Source: DASUFZ01 sp035541475
Lineage (GTDB): Bacteria > Myxococcota_A > UBA9160 > SMWR01
Assembly: GCA_035541475.1 (NCBI GenBank)
Contig: DATKND010000089.1
Coordinates: 1 to 64,000 of the forward strand
Direction of reading: 5' to 3'
DNA: 64,000 bases
The translations under genes were made by a program, and so were the position numbers. The notes below the pieces were generated by a model. The model did not search any database. It had not been told where the DNA came from and saw nothing but the letters and a program-made list of their open reading frames with translations. Below, one piece after another: positions 31,079-39,444 of the stretch (within the stretch, counting starts at the first letter, position 1; each line of letters starts with the position of its first letter).

Positions 31079-32455
31079 CTAATATTGGCGATATCGCCGC
31101 TGCACGTGTGTCTGCCGGACCCGGATAGCCTCGCGGCGCTCGGCCGCCGACACCGTGCGCGTGCCAGACGGCAGGTGCTTCCGGATCTCGCCCTCGCGCA
31201 CCTTCGTCACCTTCACGGTCGGGAGCTGCGACGGGAGCTGCGAGTAGGCCCAGCGGAAGGTGAGGAAGCCCTGCGGCAGGCCGGTCGTGTCGACCCAGTT
31301 CGGCACGCCCGGGTCGCGGTGCGCGATCACGTAGCGGCGCACGCCGTCGGCGTCGGCCTCGGCCTGGAAGATGTTGAGGCTGCTCTGGTGGTTCGCGAAG
31401 TCGAGCGACTCGCCCCACAGATTCGAGAGGTGGAAGCCCGAGTACTGCGGCGCGACCGGCACCGCGTTCTCGATGATCAGCGCCTCGTCGGGCCCGAGGT
31501 CGAAGACGCCACCGGAGTAGACGTTCGTCGCCTGACCTCCGCCGGTGGCGAGCGACGCCGCGTTGGCCGCGTTCATGTCGTTGCGCGGCATGAACTGCTT
31601 GCCGTCCCCGTTGCGGTCCTCGTAGGTCTCGAGCGTCACCGCATAGAACTCGTTCCAGAAGCGCATCTGGTGGTCGACGATTTCGCCGACGCGGCGGAGC
31701 TGCGCGGCCGCCCGCGCCGGATCGAGCGGGGCCGGGTGTTCTCCTTCCGATCCGACCCGCACGATCTCGAGATCGAGCACGTCCTCGCGCGCCCAGTCGT
31801 GGAAGAGCTCGCGCAGCACGACCCAGCGCGAGACGTACTCCACCTGCTCGGACGTGCCGTCGGGCCGACGCACCATGCGCGTGGTCTTCGTCGCGATGAA
31901 GTTGCCGCGGTGACCTTCGGGACGCGCCGGCGCGAGCAGCACCTCGAAGCTCCCGTCCGGTGCGACCTCGATCTGTGTCGAGTCGAGCACGCCGCCGTTG
32001 GCGCGCGAGCCGGGGCGCAGCTCGGCGATGCTGCCGGAGTCGCCGGCGAAGCCCGACGGTGTCTCGAAGATGATGTACTGCGGCGCCTTGCGGCCGGATT
32101 TCGCGGGCGCCTCGCCGCGCCAGTGGCGCGTGTCGCCCGCGCGCGCGCGCACGACGTAGCTCTCGTTGCCGTCGATCGGCGCGTAGAGGTAGACCGCGTC
32201 CGCGTTGTCGATCGTGGCCTTGTCCATCGGCTCGATCGCGCGCCGGAAGGTCGGGAAGGACGGATCGTCGAGCGCGCGGCCGATCCCCCCGTAGAGGAAG
32301 CCGATCAGATAGCGGTAGCCCTCGGCGAGGTTCCGATCCGTCGGCGGCGGCGGATAGAGCTTCGGGTCGTCGATCGCGTCGCGCGCCGACTCGAGCCGCG
32401 CGATCAGCTCGTTCCACGCCGCGCGCAGGCTCTTCTTCGCGTCGTCACCGGCCAT
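31079..32455 (-). CDS. DUF1214 domain protein
   Basis: 458 residues. The C-terminal half matches the DUF1214 fold (for example LIIENAVPVAPQYSGFHLSN, WGESLDFANHQSSLN and the WVDTTGLPQGFLTFRWAYSQ segment). The N-terminal half has LYAPIDGNESYVVRARAG, as in the DUF1254/DUF1214 companion proteins. No catalytic residues are known for the family; members recur near sulfotransferases and hydroxylases in soil bacteria. No signal peptide is seen. It overlaps the sulfotransferase gene upstream by 11 bp. Confidence 0.87.
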   Translation of the reverse strand: MAGDDAKKSLRAAWNELIARLESARDAIDDPKLYPPPPTDRNLAEGYRYLIGFLYGGIGRALDDPSFPTFRRAIEPMDKATIDNADAVYLYAPIDGNESYVVRARAGDTRHWRGEAPAKSGRKAPQYIIFETPSGFAGDSGSIAELRPGSRANGGVLDSTQIEVAPDGSFEVLLAPARPEGHRGNFIATKTTRMVRRPDGTSEQVEYVSRWVVLRELFHDWAREDVLDLEIVRVGSEGEHPAPLDPARAAAQLRRVGEIVDHQMRFWNEFYAVTLETYEDRNGDGKQFMPRNDMNAANAASLATGGGQATNVYSGGVFDLGPDEALIIENAVPVAPQYSGFHLSNLWGESLDFANHQSSLNIFQAEADADGVRRYVIAHRDPGVPNWVDTTGLPQGFLTFRWAYSQLPSQLPTVKVTKVREGEIRKHLPSGTRTVSAAERREAIRVRQTHVQRRYRQY

Positions 32456-33626
32456 CGCTCACTCCTTCGCCCGCGCCCGGCGCGGACTCGTCCCAGTGGA
32501 AGCGCGCGAAAAGCTCGGCGAGCCGCGCACGCATCTCGTCGCCGCGCAGGCCGAACTCCTCGAGGCTGTAGCGGTGCGTCGTCTCGTGCGCCTTCTCCGC
32601 GCGGCGCTGCGCGGCGGCGAGCACCTCGTGGTATTCCGGCGTGACCGACATCCCGAGCTCGGCGTAGACGCGCTCGATCACCTTCTGGGGCTCCGCGACG
32701 AGCTCCGCGTAGTCGACGATCGCGCGCGGCGTCTCCGGGTGACGCGCGAGCACCTCGAGCGGGTACTGATACGTGTCGTACGACTGCTCCGCGAGGATGT
32801 GGAGCGAGCGCGCCATCTCGGCGTCGCTCCACTTGCGCATGCGCCACGAGACCTGCATCAGCTTCAGCAGGCTCGGCACCGTCTCGTACGGGTTGCGGTA
32901 GGGCACGACGATGCGCGCATCCGGGAACGTCTCGAGGATTCCCTCGACGCGGCCCGCGAAGGTCGGGTTCTTCGAGAGGTGCTGCTTCGCGGGTCCGTTC
33001 AGCGCAAGCTGGCGGCGCACGCACTCCTTGTAGAAGCCGAGCATGCGGCGGCGCTTCCTCTCGGGCCAGCGGTCGACGTAGTAGAAGTCCAACAGACCCA
33101 TGTAGGGAAGACGCACGATCCACGAGCCCGACGCGCACGAGAAGGTGAGGACGCCGTCGTCCTCCTCGGGCTCCGTCAGGCTCTGCGGGTGGATGTGCTG
33201 CGTCGGTCCGAAGCGGCGCTCCTCCCACGCGCGCACGCGTCGCTCGAGCACGCCGCCGAGGAAGCGGCGATCGAAGCGCGCGCCCGCGCGGATCAGCTTC
33301 TTCTGCAGGAGCGACGGAAAGAACAGCTCGTAGAGCAGGAACGCGCTGAAGCGCTCCTCGTCGCGGCTCATCAGGCGGTGGAGCAACGTCGTGCCGCTGC
33401 GCGCGTGGCCGATGATGAAGACGGGCTTCTCCACGCGCGTCTGCCAGAGCGACGGGAAGAGTCCGTCGAGCAGGAAGCAGAGCGCGTGGAAGCTCGAGAC
33501 GATCGGCACCGTGACGAGCAGGGTCCGCAGCAGCGCGCGGCGGTTGCGCGGGTTCTGCTCCTGCCAGGCCAGGCGAAGCATGCGCCGCCAGGTCGCGAAG
33601 TCGAAGTAGAAGAGCAGGCGAGCCAT
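32445..33626 (-). CDS. PAPS-dependent sulfotransferase family protein
   Basis: 393 residues from ATG 33626 (MARLLFYFDF). The PAPS 5'-phosphosulfate loop is FIIGHARSGTTLLHRLM at about residues 68-84, and the 3'-phosphate site is in RIVVPYRNPYETVPSLLKLM near 250. HIHPQSLTEPEEDDGVL is typical of the larger bacterial group. A hydrophobic stretch (about 35-60) before the P-loop suggests membrane association. It should sulfate a lipid or alcohol. The upstream frame beyond this ATG is not supported. It is the first gene of the run that goes on to DUF1214 and the SDR. Confidence 0.88.
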   Translation of the reverse strand: MARLLFYFDFATWRRMLRLAWQEQNPRNRRALLRTLLVTVPIVSSFHALCFLLDGLFPSLWQTRVEKPVFIIGHARSGTTLLHRLMSRDEERFSAFLLYELFFPSLLQKKLIRAGARFDRRFLGGVLERRVRAWEERRFGPTQHIHPQSLTEPEEDDGVLTFSCASGSWIVRLPYMGLLDFYYVDRWPERKRRRMLGFYKECVRRQLALNGPAKQHLSKNPTFAGRVEGILETFPDARIVVPYRNPYETVPSLLKLMQVSWRMRKWSDAEMARSLHILAEQSYDTYQYPLEVLARHPETPRAIVDYAELVAEPQKVIERVYAELGMSVTPEYHEVLAAAQRRAEKAHETTHRYSLEEFGLRGDEMRARLAELFARFHWDESAPGAGEGVSDGR

Positions 33627-33748
33627 CTCGGCAGGCCACGATATCCGCGGCGTCGGCGCGGGGTCAAACGCGCGCTGCCGGCCGCGACGGCATTGCATCG
33701 CGCGCGCGTCCGGCACAGATTCCCCCGACCTCCAGCCCGGGTGGATTC

Positions 33749-34300
33749 ATGGTGAAGATCGCCGTCCTGGTCGGCAGCACGCGGCGCGACTCCATCAACC
33801 GCAAGCTCGCGCAGGCGCTCGTCAAGCTCGGCGAGGGACGCTTCGATCCGATCTGGGTGCGCATCGACGACCTGCCGCTCTTCAGCCAGGACGACGAGCA
33901 CAAGCCGACGCCGGCCGTCACGCGCATGAAGGAGGAGATCCGGTCGGCCGACGGCCTGCTCTTCGTCACGCCGGAGCACAACCGCTCGATCCCCGCGGCG
34001 CTGAAGAACGCGATCGACTGGGCGACGCGTCCGTACGGCACGAGCGTGCTCACGGGCAAGCCGTCGGCGGTGGCCGGCACGGCACAGGGCCCCATCAGCG
34101 CGGCGATCGCGCAGGTGCACCTGAAGAGCATCCTGCTGACCCTGACGCGCGCCGTCCTCGGTCAGCCCGAGTGCTACATCCGCTACACCGACGAGCTCTT
34201 CGCCGACGACGGCTCGATCCCGAACGAGGGCACGCGCAAGTTCCTCGCGGGCTTCGTCGAACGCTTCGTCGTGTTCGTCGAGGCGCTGTCGCGAAGCTAG
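33749..34300 (+). CDS. NADPH-dependent FMN reductase (flavodoxin-like)
   Basis: 183 residues of the NADPH_dep_FMN_red family. KIAVLVGSTRRDSINRKLAQ gives the FMN phosphate loop, and FVTPEHNRSIPAALKNAIDW is the signature segment (P-E-x-N, then K-N-A-I-D-W). It reduces FMN or azo/quinone compounds with NADPH and could supply reduced flavin to LLM-type oxygenases nearby; that link is inference. It is divergent from the sulfotransferase gene. Confidence 0.93.
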   Translation: MVKIAVLVGSTRRDSINRKLAQALVKLGEGRFDPIWVRIDDLPLFSQDDEHKPTPAVTRMKEEIRSADGLLFVTPEHNRSIPAALKNAIDWATRPYGTSVLTGKPSAVAGTAQGPISAAIAQVHLKSILLTLTRAVLGQPECYIRYTDELFADDGSIPNEGTRKFLAGFVERFVVFVEALSRS

Positions 34301-34313
34301 CCGCGTCGGCGGC

Positions 34314-34952
34314 TCACTTCGCGAAGCCCGCCGCGATGTTCACGGCGAGCGCCAGGATCACCGTGTTGAAGAAGAACGAGATCACGCCGTGCGCCATCGT
34401 GGTGCGCCGCATGGGCGGCGAGAGCGTCTGCACGTCGGAGACCTGTGAGGTCATGCCGATGACGAGCGAGTAGTAGAGGAAGTCCGACATGTGCGGCTCC
34501 TCCGTGCCGGGAAACTGGAGGCCGCCCGCGTCGCCCTCGTCCGATGCCGTGTAATAGAGGTGCGCATAACGAAAGGCGGTGACGGTGTGGAGCGTGCCCC
34601 AGCCGAGCAGCACGCTGGCCACCGCGAGGGCGAGCGGGAGCGGGTGACCCAGCTGGTCGAGCAGGGCGAAGATGGCCGCCAGGCATAGCGAGACGGCCGA
34701 GGTCGTCAGCACGAGGATCACGGCCACGCCTTCGTCCTCGTAGCTCGCATGCCGCCGCAGCTGTTCGGGCGTCATGCGGAATGCGAGCAGCGCGGTGGAG
34801 GTGAGGTAGGACGCGAAGAAGCCGTCGCCGGCCACGATCAGCCGCAGCGACGGCTCGACCGAGCGCACCACGGCGTAGACGAGCGCGCCGAAGACGCCCG
34901 CGATGTAGAAGCGGGCGTGGTGCCGCAGGTGTTCGCCGAGCGCGCCGAGCAG
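34314..34952 (-). CDS. DUF1345 family integral membrane protein, probable CTG start
   Basis: 212 residues from CTG 34952, which lies 7 nt after a GGAGGAG Shine-Dalgarno sequence; the GTG at 34871 would remove the first helix. The frame upstream of CTG closes at the stop of the preceding gene (34977). About four helices are seen (HARFYIAGVFGALVYAVVRS, the region near AVILVLTTSAVSLCLAAIFA, PLALAVASVLLGWGTLHTVT, and the C-terminal ISFFFNTVILALAVNIAAGF). The SDFLYYSLVIGMTSQVSDVQ motif is the DUF1345 hallmark. Function is unknown. Confidence 0.82.
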   Translation of the reverse strand: MLGALGEHLRHHARFYIAGVFGALVYAVVRSVEPSLRLIVAGDGFFASYLTSTALLAFRMTPEQLRRHASYEDEGVAVILVLTTSAVSLCLAAIFALLDQLGHPLPLALAVASVLLGWGTLHTVTAFRYAHLYYTASDEGDAGGLQFPGTEEPHMSDFLYYSLVIGMTSQVSDVQTLSPPMRRTTMAHGVISFFFNTVILALAVNIAAGFAK

Positions 34953-34976
34953 CGAGGTGCTCCTCCGCGCCCGACG

Positions 34977-36071
34977 TTACCGCTTCGGCACCCGCGCCGT
35001 GAAGATCGGCAGGTCGAGCACCGACACCACGCCCGGTGCGGCGTCGCAGACCACGGGGATCGCGTTCACCACGCGCATCGCCGTGCCCGTGATGCCGGCG
35101 GTGTTGTGGTCGCCGTCCTCGCCGATCGGCTCGATCTCGCAGGTGAACGAGGGGGAGCCCTTCACCTCGATCTTGTAGCCGCTCGTCTTGCTGCCGCTGA
35201 GGCGGTCCCACTGCGGACCCACGTCGTCGCGCAGGCGGTTCACGTGGGCGGCGACCACCATCGGCTTGCCGCCCACCATGCCCTGCACCTCGAAGCGCAC
35301 CGCCGCGCAGGTGCCCTTCTCGATCTTGCCCATCTTCGTCTCGAAGCTCTCGGGCGCGGGCAGGCGCTCGTGCTCCTCGCGGATCTCGTCGAGCGCGATG
35401 CCGAGCGCGTCGGCCAGCATCAGCACCATGCCGCCCCATCCGCCCTTGATCATGCCGGGCTGGAGCAGCGGCGCGGCGAAGTCGAGCGGACGGCCGTAGC
35501 CGAAGTACACGCCGGTGAAGCCCGGGTCCTCGTAGGTGGAGTAGTCCATCAGCTCCGACACGCGGATCTGGTCGACGCGCTCGCAGCACGACGCCAGCGA
35601 GAGCGGGATCCAGTCGCCGGACCAGCCCGGGTCGAAGCCGGTGGTGAGGAAGGTGCTCTGCCCCGCACGGCAGGCCTCCTCGAGGCGCGTGCGCAGCTTC
35701 GGGCTCGCGAAGGGCGGATACACGAGCGATACGATCGCGGTGTTGACGACGTTCTTGCCCGACGCCAGGATGCGACACAGGTCGTCGATCGTCTCGCGAA
35801 TGCGCGTCTCACCCTGCGCGGTGTAGCAGACGCAGTCGGCATCCTGCGCGAGCAGCGCGTCGGTGTCGCTCGTCGCGAGGATGCCCGTCGGGCGGTCGAG
35901 CCCGCAGAGCTCGGCCGCGTCCTTTCCGACCTTGTCCGGCGTGTGCGCGTGCACGCCGACGAGCAGAAGCTCGGGATGCCGCAGGATGCCGCGCAGCGCC
36001 TTCTTGCCGGCGTTGCCGGTCGACCACTGGATCACGCGCAACGGCCGTCGCTTCTCGCTCGTCGTCGTCAT
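34977..36071 (-). CDS. Dihydrodipicolinate reductase-like NAD(P)-binding protein 1
   Basis: 364 residues. RVIQWSTGNAGKKALRGILR is the Rossmann start seen in DapB-related proteins and 2,4-diaminopentanoate dehydrogenase-like enzymes. ADCVCYTAQGETRIRETIDD and LTTGFDPGWSGDWIPL are family landmarks. These proteins are common in actinobacterial and proteobacterial degradation regions, but their substrate is unknown. A paralogue lies at 36966. The stop of this gene is 24 bp before the DUF1345 start, and its own start overlaps the SDR stop (ATGA). Confidence 0.87.
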   Translation of the reverse strand: MTTTSEKRRPLRVIQWSTGNAGKKALRGILRHPELLLVGVHAHTPDKVGKDAAELCGLDRPTGILATSDTDALLAQDADCVCYTAQGETRIRETIDDLCRILASGKNVVNTAIVSLVYPPFASPKLRTRLEEACRAGQSTFLTTGFDPGWSGDWIPLSLASCCERVDQIRVSELMDYSTYEDPGFTGVYFGYGRPLDFAAPLLQPGMIKGGWGGMVLMLADALGIALDEIREEHERLPAPESFETKMGKIEKGTCAAVRFEVQGMVGGKPMVVAAHVNRLRDDVGPQWDRLSGSKTSGYKIEVKGSPSFTCEIEPIGEDGDHNTAGITGTAMRVVNAIPVVCDAAPGVVSVLDLPIFTARVPKR

Positions 36072-36964
36072 GAGGCGCGTCCTTTCCGCTCGGCCGCCGC
36101 CAGCATCTGGCGGATCGGCGCGATGCCCGGCTCGTAGAGCACGCCGGGCAGCATGCCACCGTCCATCAGGATCGTGGCGCCGTTGATCACGTCCGCCGCT
36201 CCGGAGCAGAGGAAGACGACGGCGTTGCCGACCTCCTCGGGCTCGCCGGCGCGGCGCAGCGGCAGATTCTGGAAGTAGCGGCTGCCGTCCGGGTCGTCGG
36301 GTCCGAGCACGAGCCGCTGGAAGTTCTCGGTGGTGGTCGGTCCGAGCGCGAGGCAGTTGACCCGGATCCGCGGCCCCCACTCCTGCGCCAGCGACTTCGT
36401 CATGTGGTTCATGCCGGACTTGGCGGCGCCGTAGGAGACGAGGGTCGGAGCGCCCGCCGAGTGCGACGCGCCGCTGGAGATGTTGACGATCGAGCCGGTT
36501 CCTTCCTGAGTCAGCATCTGGCGCGCCACGCGCAGCGCGAACCAGAGCGGCGACACGAGATTCATCTGGATCGCGAACGCGTGGAAGAGGGCGGTGCGCT
36601 CGAAGGGGTCGTCGGCGCGCGGCGCGCCCTGGATCTTCGCGACGAGCGCGGGCACGTCCTCCGCGTGCGGCGTCGGGACGGTGCCGCCCGCGTTGTTGAC
36701 GAGGATGTCGATGCGGCCGAGCGCCTTCGCGACGCGCGCGACGAAGGCGTCGATCTGGCGCCAGTCGCCCTGATCGCACACCCACTGCGCCGAGCGCTCC
36801 GCCGCACCGGGGATGCCCTCGGCCGCGGGCAGCGACGCGAGCTCGCGCCGCGAGCAGCCGACGACCGTCGCGCCCGCGAGCAGCAGCGAGCGCGCGATCC
36901 CGACGCCGACGCCGCGGCTCGTACCCGTGACGATCGCGATCTTCCCGTCGAGCGCACCGGACAT
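36068..36964 (-). CDS. Short-chain dehydrogenase/reductase
   Basis: 298 residues, long for an SDR. It shows IAIVTGTSRGVGVGIARSLL, ILVNNAGGTVPTPH, an inserted stretch PALVAKIQGAPRADDPFERT before the active site, and NISSGASHSAGAPTLVSYGA with YGAAK. A C-terminal tail (MLPGVLYEPGIAPIRQMLAA) extends past the usual end. It sits between two dihydrodipicolinate-reductase-like genes, overlapping the first by 4 bp and 1 bp from the second, so the three form one translational unit and probably one pathway. Confidence 0.9.
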   Translation of the reverse strand: MSGALDGKIAIVTGTSRGVGVGIARSLLLAGATVVGCSRRELASLPAAEGIPGAAERSAQWVCDQGDWRQIDAFVARVAKALGRIDILVNNAGGTVPTPHAEDVPALVAKIQGAPRADDPFERTALFHAFAIQMNLVSPLWFALRVARQMLTQEGTGSIVNISSGASHSAGAPTLVSYGAAKSGMNHMTKSLAQEWGPRIRVNCLALGPTTTENFQRLVLGPDDPDGSRYFQNLPLRRAGEPEEVGNAVVFLCSGAADVINGATILMDGGMLPGVLYEPGIAPIRQMLAAAERKGRAS

Positions 36965-36965
36965 G

Positions 36966-38033
36966 CTATGCGACCTCGAATGCGTGGCGCGGCAAGGTGA
37001 GCGGCAGCTCGGCCGACGAGGTGAGGCCGGGCGGCGCCTCGCACACATACGGGATCGCGTTCACGACGCGCATCGCGGTCGCGATCATGCCCTGCGCGGA
37101 GGCGTCGCGCGGGCCGCCGAGCTGGAGCTCGCACGAGAGCGCGGGCTCTGCTTCGAAGACGATGCGGTAGGTGCCGTCGCGCGACGCCGTCGGCCAATCG
37201 GGCGCGAGGTCCGGCGCCATGCGGTTCACGTGCTCGATGGCGATCGCGTCGCGGCCCTCCACCACGCCGATCGTCTCGAAACGCACGGCGCCGACGGTGC
37301 CCGGCTCGATCACGCCGGCCGCGACCTCGAGGCGCCGCGGGGTCACGCACTTCTCGTAGGTCTCGCGGATGCGATCGAGCTTCGCGCCGAGCCGGTCGGC
37401 CACCATGCGCACCGCCGGCCCCCACGACATCGTCTGCACGCCCGGCAGCTGCATGATGCAGCGGTGCTCGGGCGCCTTGCCGAAGCCGAACACCTCGAAG
37501 ATCGTGAAGGGGACCGGATAGGCGGCGTAGTCGAAGATCTCCTGCGTGCGGACAGTGCGGATGCGGTGCGTCAAGGTCGCGAGCGTCAGCACGAGCTGGT
37601 CGCCCGCGAAGCCCGGCTCGACGCCCGACGCGTAGAGCGTCGCGCCGCCTTCGCGGCAGGCCGACTCGAGTCGCGCCACCTGCTTCGGATCGAAGCCGGC
37701 GGGGTGCACGAGGCCCGGCACCGACGTCGTCACCACGTTGATGCCGGCCGCGAGCATGCGGCAGAAGTCATCGACGCATTGCTTCGGCCGCGACTCGCCG
37801 ACCGCCGTGTAGCAGACGCAGTCGGGAGCCAACGCGAGCAGCGCGTCCACGTCGGAGGTCGCGCTGACGCCCTGCCGTGCGATGCCCGCGAGCTCTCCGG
37901 CGTCGCGGCCGCGCTTGCCCTCGCCGTGCACATACACACCGACGAGGGCGAGATCGGGCCGCGTGGCGATGGCGCGCAGCGCGAGCGCGCCCACGCCTCC
38001 CGTCGACCACTGCACCACGCGGTAGCTCGACAC
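36966..38033 (-). CDS. Dihydrodipicolinate reductase-like NAD(P)-binding protein 2
   Basis: 355 residues starting at GTG 38033, with a GGGAGGAG run just upstream. Architecture is the same as the gene at 34977: RVVQWSTGGVGALALRAIAT, APDCVCYTAVGESRPKQCVD, YASGVEPGFAGDQLVLTLAT and TVGAVRFETIGVVEG. The two copies are diverged paralogues by eye. It is divergent from another SDR at 38105 with a dyad symmetry between them. Substrate unknown; NAD(P)H-linked reduction or dehydrogenation of a keto- or amino-acid-like compound is the family expectation. Confidence 0.87.
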   Translation of the reverse strand: MSSYRVVQWSTGGVGALALRAIATRPDLALVGVYVHGEGKRGRDAGELAGIARQGVSATSDVDALLALAPDCVCYTAVGESRPKQCVDDFCRMLAAGINVVTTSVPGLVHPAGFDPKQVARLESACREGGATLYASGVEPGFAGDQLVLTLATLTHRIRTVRTQEIFDYAAYPVPFTIFEVFGFGKAPEHRCIMQLPGVQTMSWGPAVRMVADRLGAKLDRIRETYEKCVTPRRLEVAAGVIEPGTVGAVRFETIGVVEGRDAIAIEHVNRMAPDLAPDWPTASRDGTYRIVFEAEPALSCELQLGGPRDASAQGMIATAMRVVNAIPYVCEAPPGLTSSAELPLTLPRHAFEVA

Positions 38034-38044
38034 GACTCCTCCCG

Positions 38045-38068
38045 GAATGAGTAGCTGGCTACCTATTC
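38045..38068. promoter_or_regulatory. 24-bp dyad, candidate operator
   Basis: GAAT, GTAGC, GCTAC and ATTC occur symmetrically around a central TG. The outer GAAT pairs with ATTC and the inner GTAGC with GCTAC; two positions in each arm do not match. The sequence is AT-rich against its surroundings. It lies between divergent genes at 38033 and 38105. TATTCT (38064-38069) within it may be a -10 for the SDR gene. Confidence 0.45.
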
Positions 38069-38104
38069 TGTATGGGAGACTGGGGCGCCTGCAAGGAGAA
38101 AGCG

Positions 38105-38899
38105 ATGATCCTCGATGCCTTCCGACTGACGGAGCGGGTCGTGCTGGTAACAGGCTCGGGACATGGGATCGGCCGCGCGATCGCGCTCGCCTACGCGGAC
38201 GCCGGCGCGAACGTCGTCTGCGCCGCCCGCACGCAGGCGGAGATCGACGAGACCGTCGAGCTGGTGCGAGCGCGCGGTCGCGAGGCGCTGGCGGTGCCAT
38301 GCGACGTCCTCCACACGGAGCAGCTCGAAGCGCTGCTGGCTGCGACGCTCGAGCGCTTCGGCCGCCTCGACGTGCTCTGCAACAACGCCGGCGGCGCGCT
38401 GCCGCGCCCAGCGCTCGCGCTCTCCGAGCGCGCCTTCGAGAAGATCGTGCGCTTCAACCTGACGAGCCCCTTCCTGCTGACGCGTCTGGCGGTGCCGCGC
38501 ATGGTCGAGAGCGCGGGCGGCGGCGCGGTCGTGAACATCTCGTCCGGCGCGTCGACGCTCGCGGTCGGCGGCATGGCGGCCTACGGCAGCGCCAAGGCCG
38601 GGCTCAACCAGCTGACGCGCATCCTCGCGGCCGAGTTTGCGCCGAAGGTGCGCGTCAACGCGATCGTGGTCGGGCAGATCGACACGCCGGGCGCGTCGTC
38701 GGCGCTCTCGCCGGAGATGAAGCGGCAGGTCGCGTCCAACATCCCGATGAAGCGGATCGGCGCCCCCGACGACGTCGCAGCCTGCGCGCTCTACCTCGCG
38801 TCGCCGGCGTCCGGCTGGGTCACCGGGCACAGCTTCTCGGTCGACGGCGGCGTCGGCGCGGGATCCGTGCCGCTCGCCTTCCCGATCCCGCCGCTCTAG
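38105..38899 (+). CDS. Short-chain dehydrogenase/reductase
   Basis: 264 residues from ATG 38105, with AAGGAG 6-7 nt upstream, which fixes the start over the earlier ATG at 38072. VVLVTGSGHGIGRAIALAYA, LCNNAGGALPRPAL, and VVNISSGASTLAVGGMAAYG with YGSAKAGL are the SDR motifs. The end VTGHSFSVDGGVGAGSVPLA is normal for the classical type. It is followed 7 bp later by the MarR gene, so the regulator may be co-transcribed and control the dyad upstream. Confidence 0.92.
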   Translation: MILDAFRLTERVVLVTGSGHGIGRAIALAYADAGANVVCAARTQAEIDETVELVRARGREALAVPCDVLHTEQLEALLAATLERFGRLDVLCNNAGGALPRPALALSERAFEKIVRFNLTSPFLLTRLAVPRMVESAGGGAVVNISSGASTLAVGGMAAYGSAKAGLNQLTRILAAEFAPKVRVNAIVVGQIDTPGASSALSPEMKRQVASNIPMKRIGAPDDVAACALYLASPASGWVTGHSFSVDGGVGAGSVPLAFPIPPL

Positions 38900-38906
38900 G
38901 CGCCGC

Positions 38907-39428
38907 ATGCGAGGACTGTCGGACCCCGAGCAGCTCGCGCGGCACCTCGCCGAGAACGCCACGGCCTGGAAGGCGATCCGCGGCGCTGTCGACCCGCGCG
39001 TGCTCGCGATCTTCGGCCGATTGGAGGCGCTCGCGCGCTTCCAGGCGTTGCTGCAGCGCCGCGCGCTCGCTCCCTATCACCTGAACTACGCGGAGTTCAC
39101 GACGATCGGGATGCTCCGCACGTCGCCGCCGGCCTTCCGGCGCTCGCCGACGGAGCTGCGCCGGCTCGTCGGGCAGTCGTCCGCCGGCATGACCCGCATC
39201 CTCGCGAAGCTCGAGGGCGAGGGCCTGGTGCGGCGAGCGGCGGGCCGCGGCGACGGCCGCCGCCGCGACGTGATCCTCTCCGCGCGTGGGCGCGCGCTGG
39301 CCGAGCGGTCGTTCGCAGCGCTGCTCGCTGCGCAGGGACACGTGCTCGCGTCGACCGGGAAGCGCCGACGCGACGAGCTGCTGCACGCGCTCGACGTGCT
39401 GCTCGCGTCGTTCGCGCGGCGCGCGTAG
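38907..39428 (+). CDS. MarR-family transcriptional regulator
   Basis: 173 residues. The winged helix includes LNYAEFTTIGMLRTSPPAFR, TELRRLVGQSSAGMTRILAK (recognition helix) and the wing LVRRAAGRGDGRRRDVILSA. The N-terminal 40 residues give the dimer helix. MarR proteins act as dimers that bind palindromes and release them upon binding aromatic or lipid ligands. Its gene lies just behind the SDR, so autoregulation through the dyad at 38045 is a natural guess. Confidence 0.9.
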   Translation: MRGLSDPEQLARHLAENATAWKAIRGAVDPRVLAIFGRLEALARFQALLQRRALAPYHLNYAEFTTIGMLRTSPPAFRRSPTELRRLVGQSSAGMTRILAKLEGEGLVRRAAGRGDGRRRDVILSARGRALAERSFAALLAAQGHVLASTGKRRRDELLHALDVLLASFARRA

Positions 39429-39444
39429 AGGGAGCGCCGCGGGA

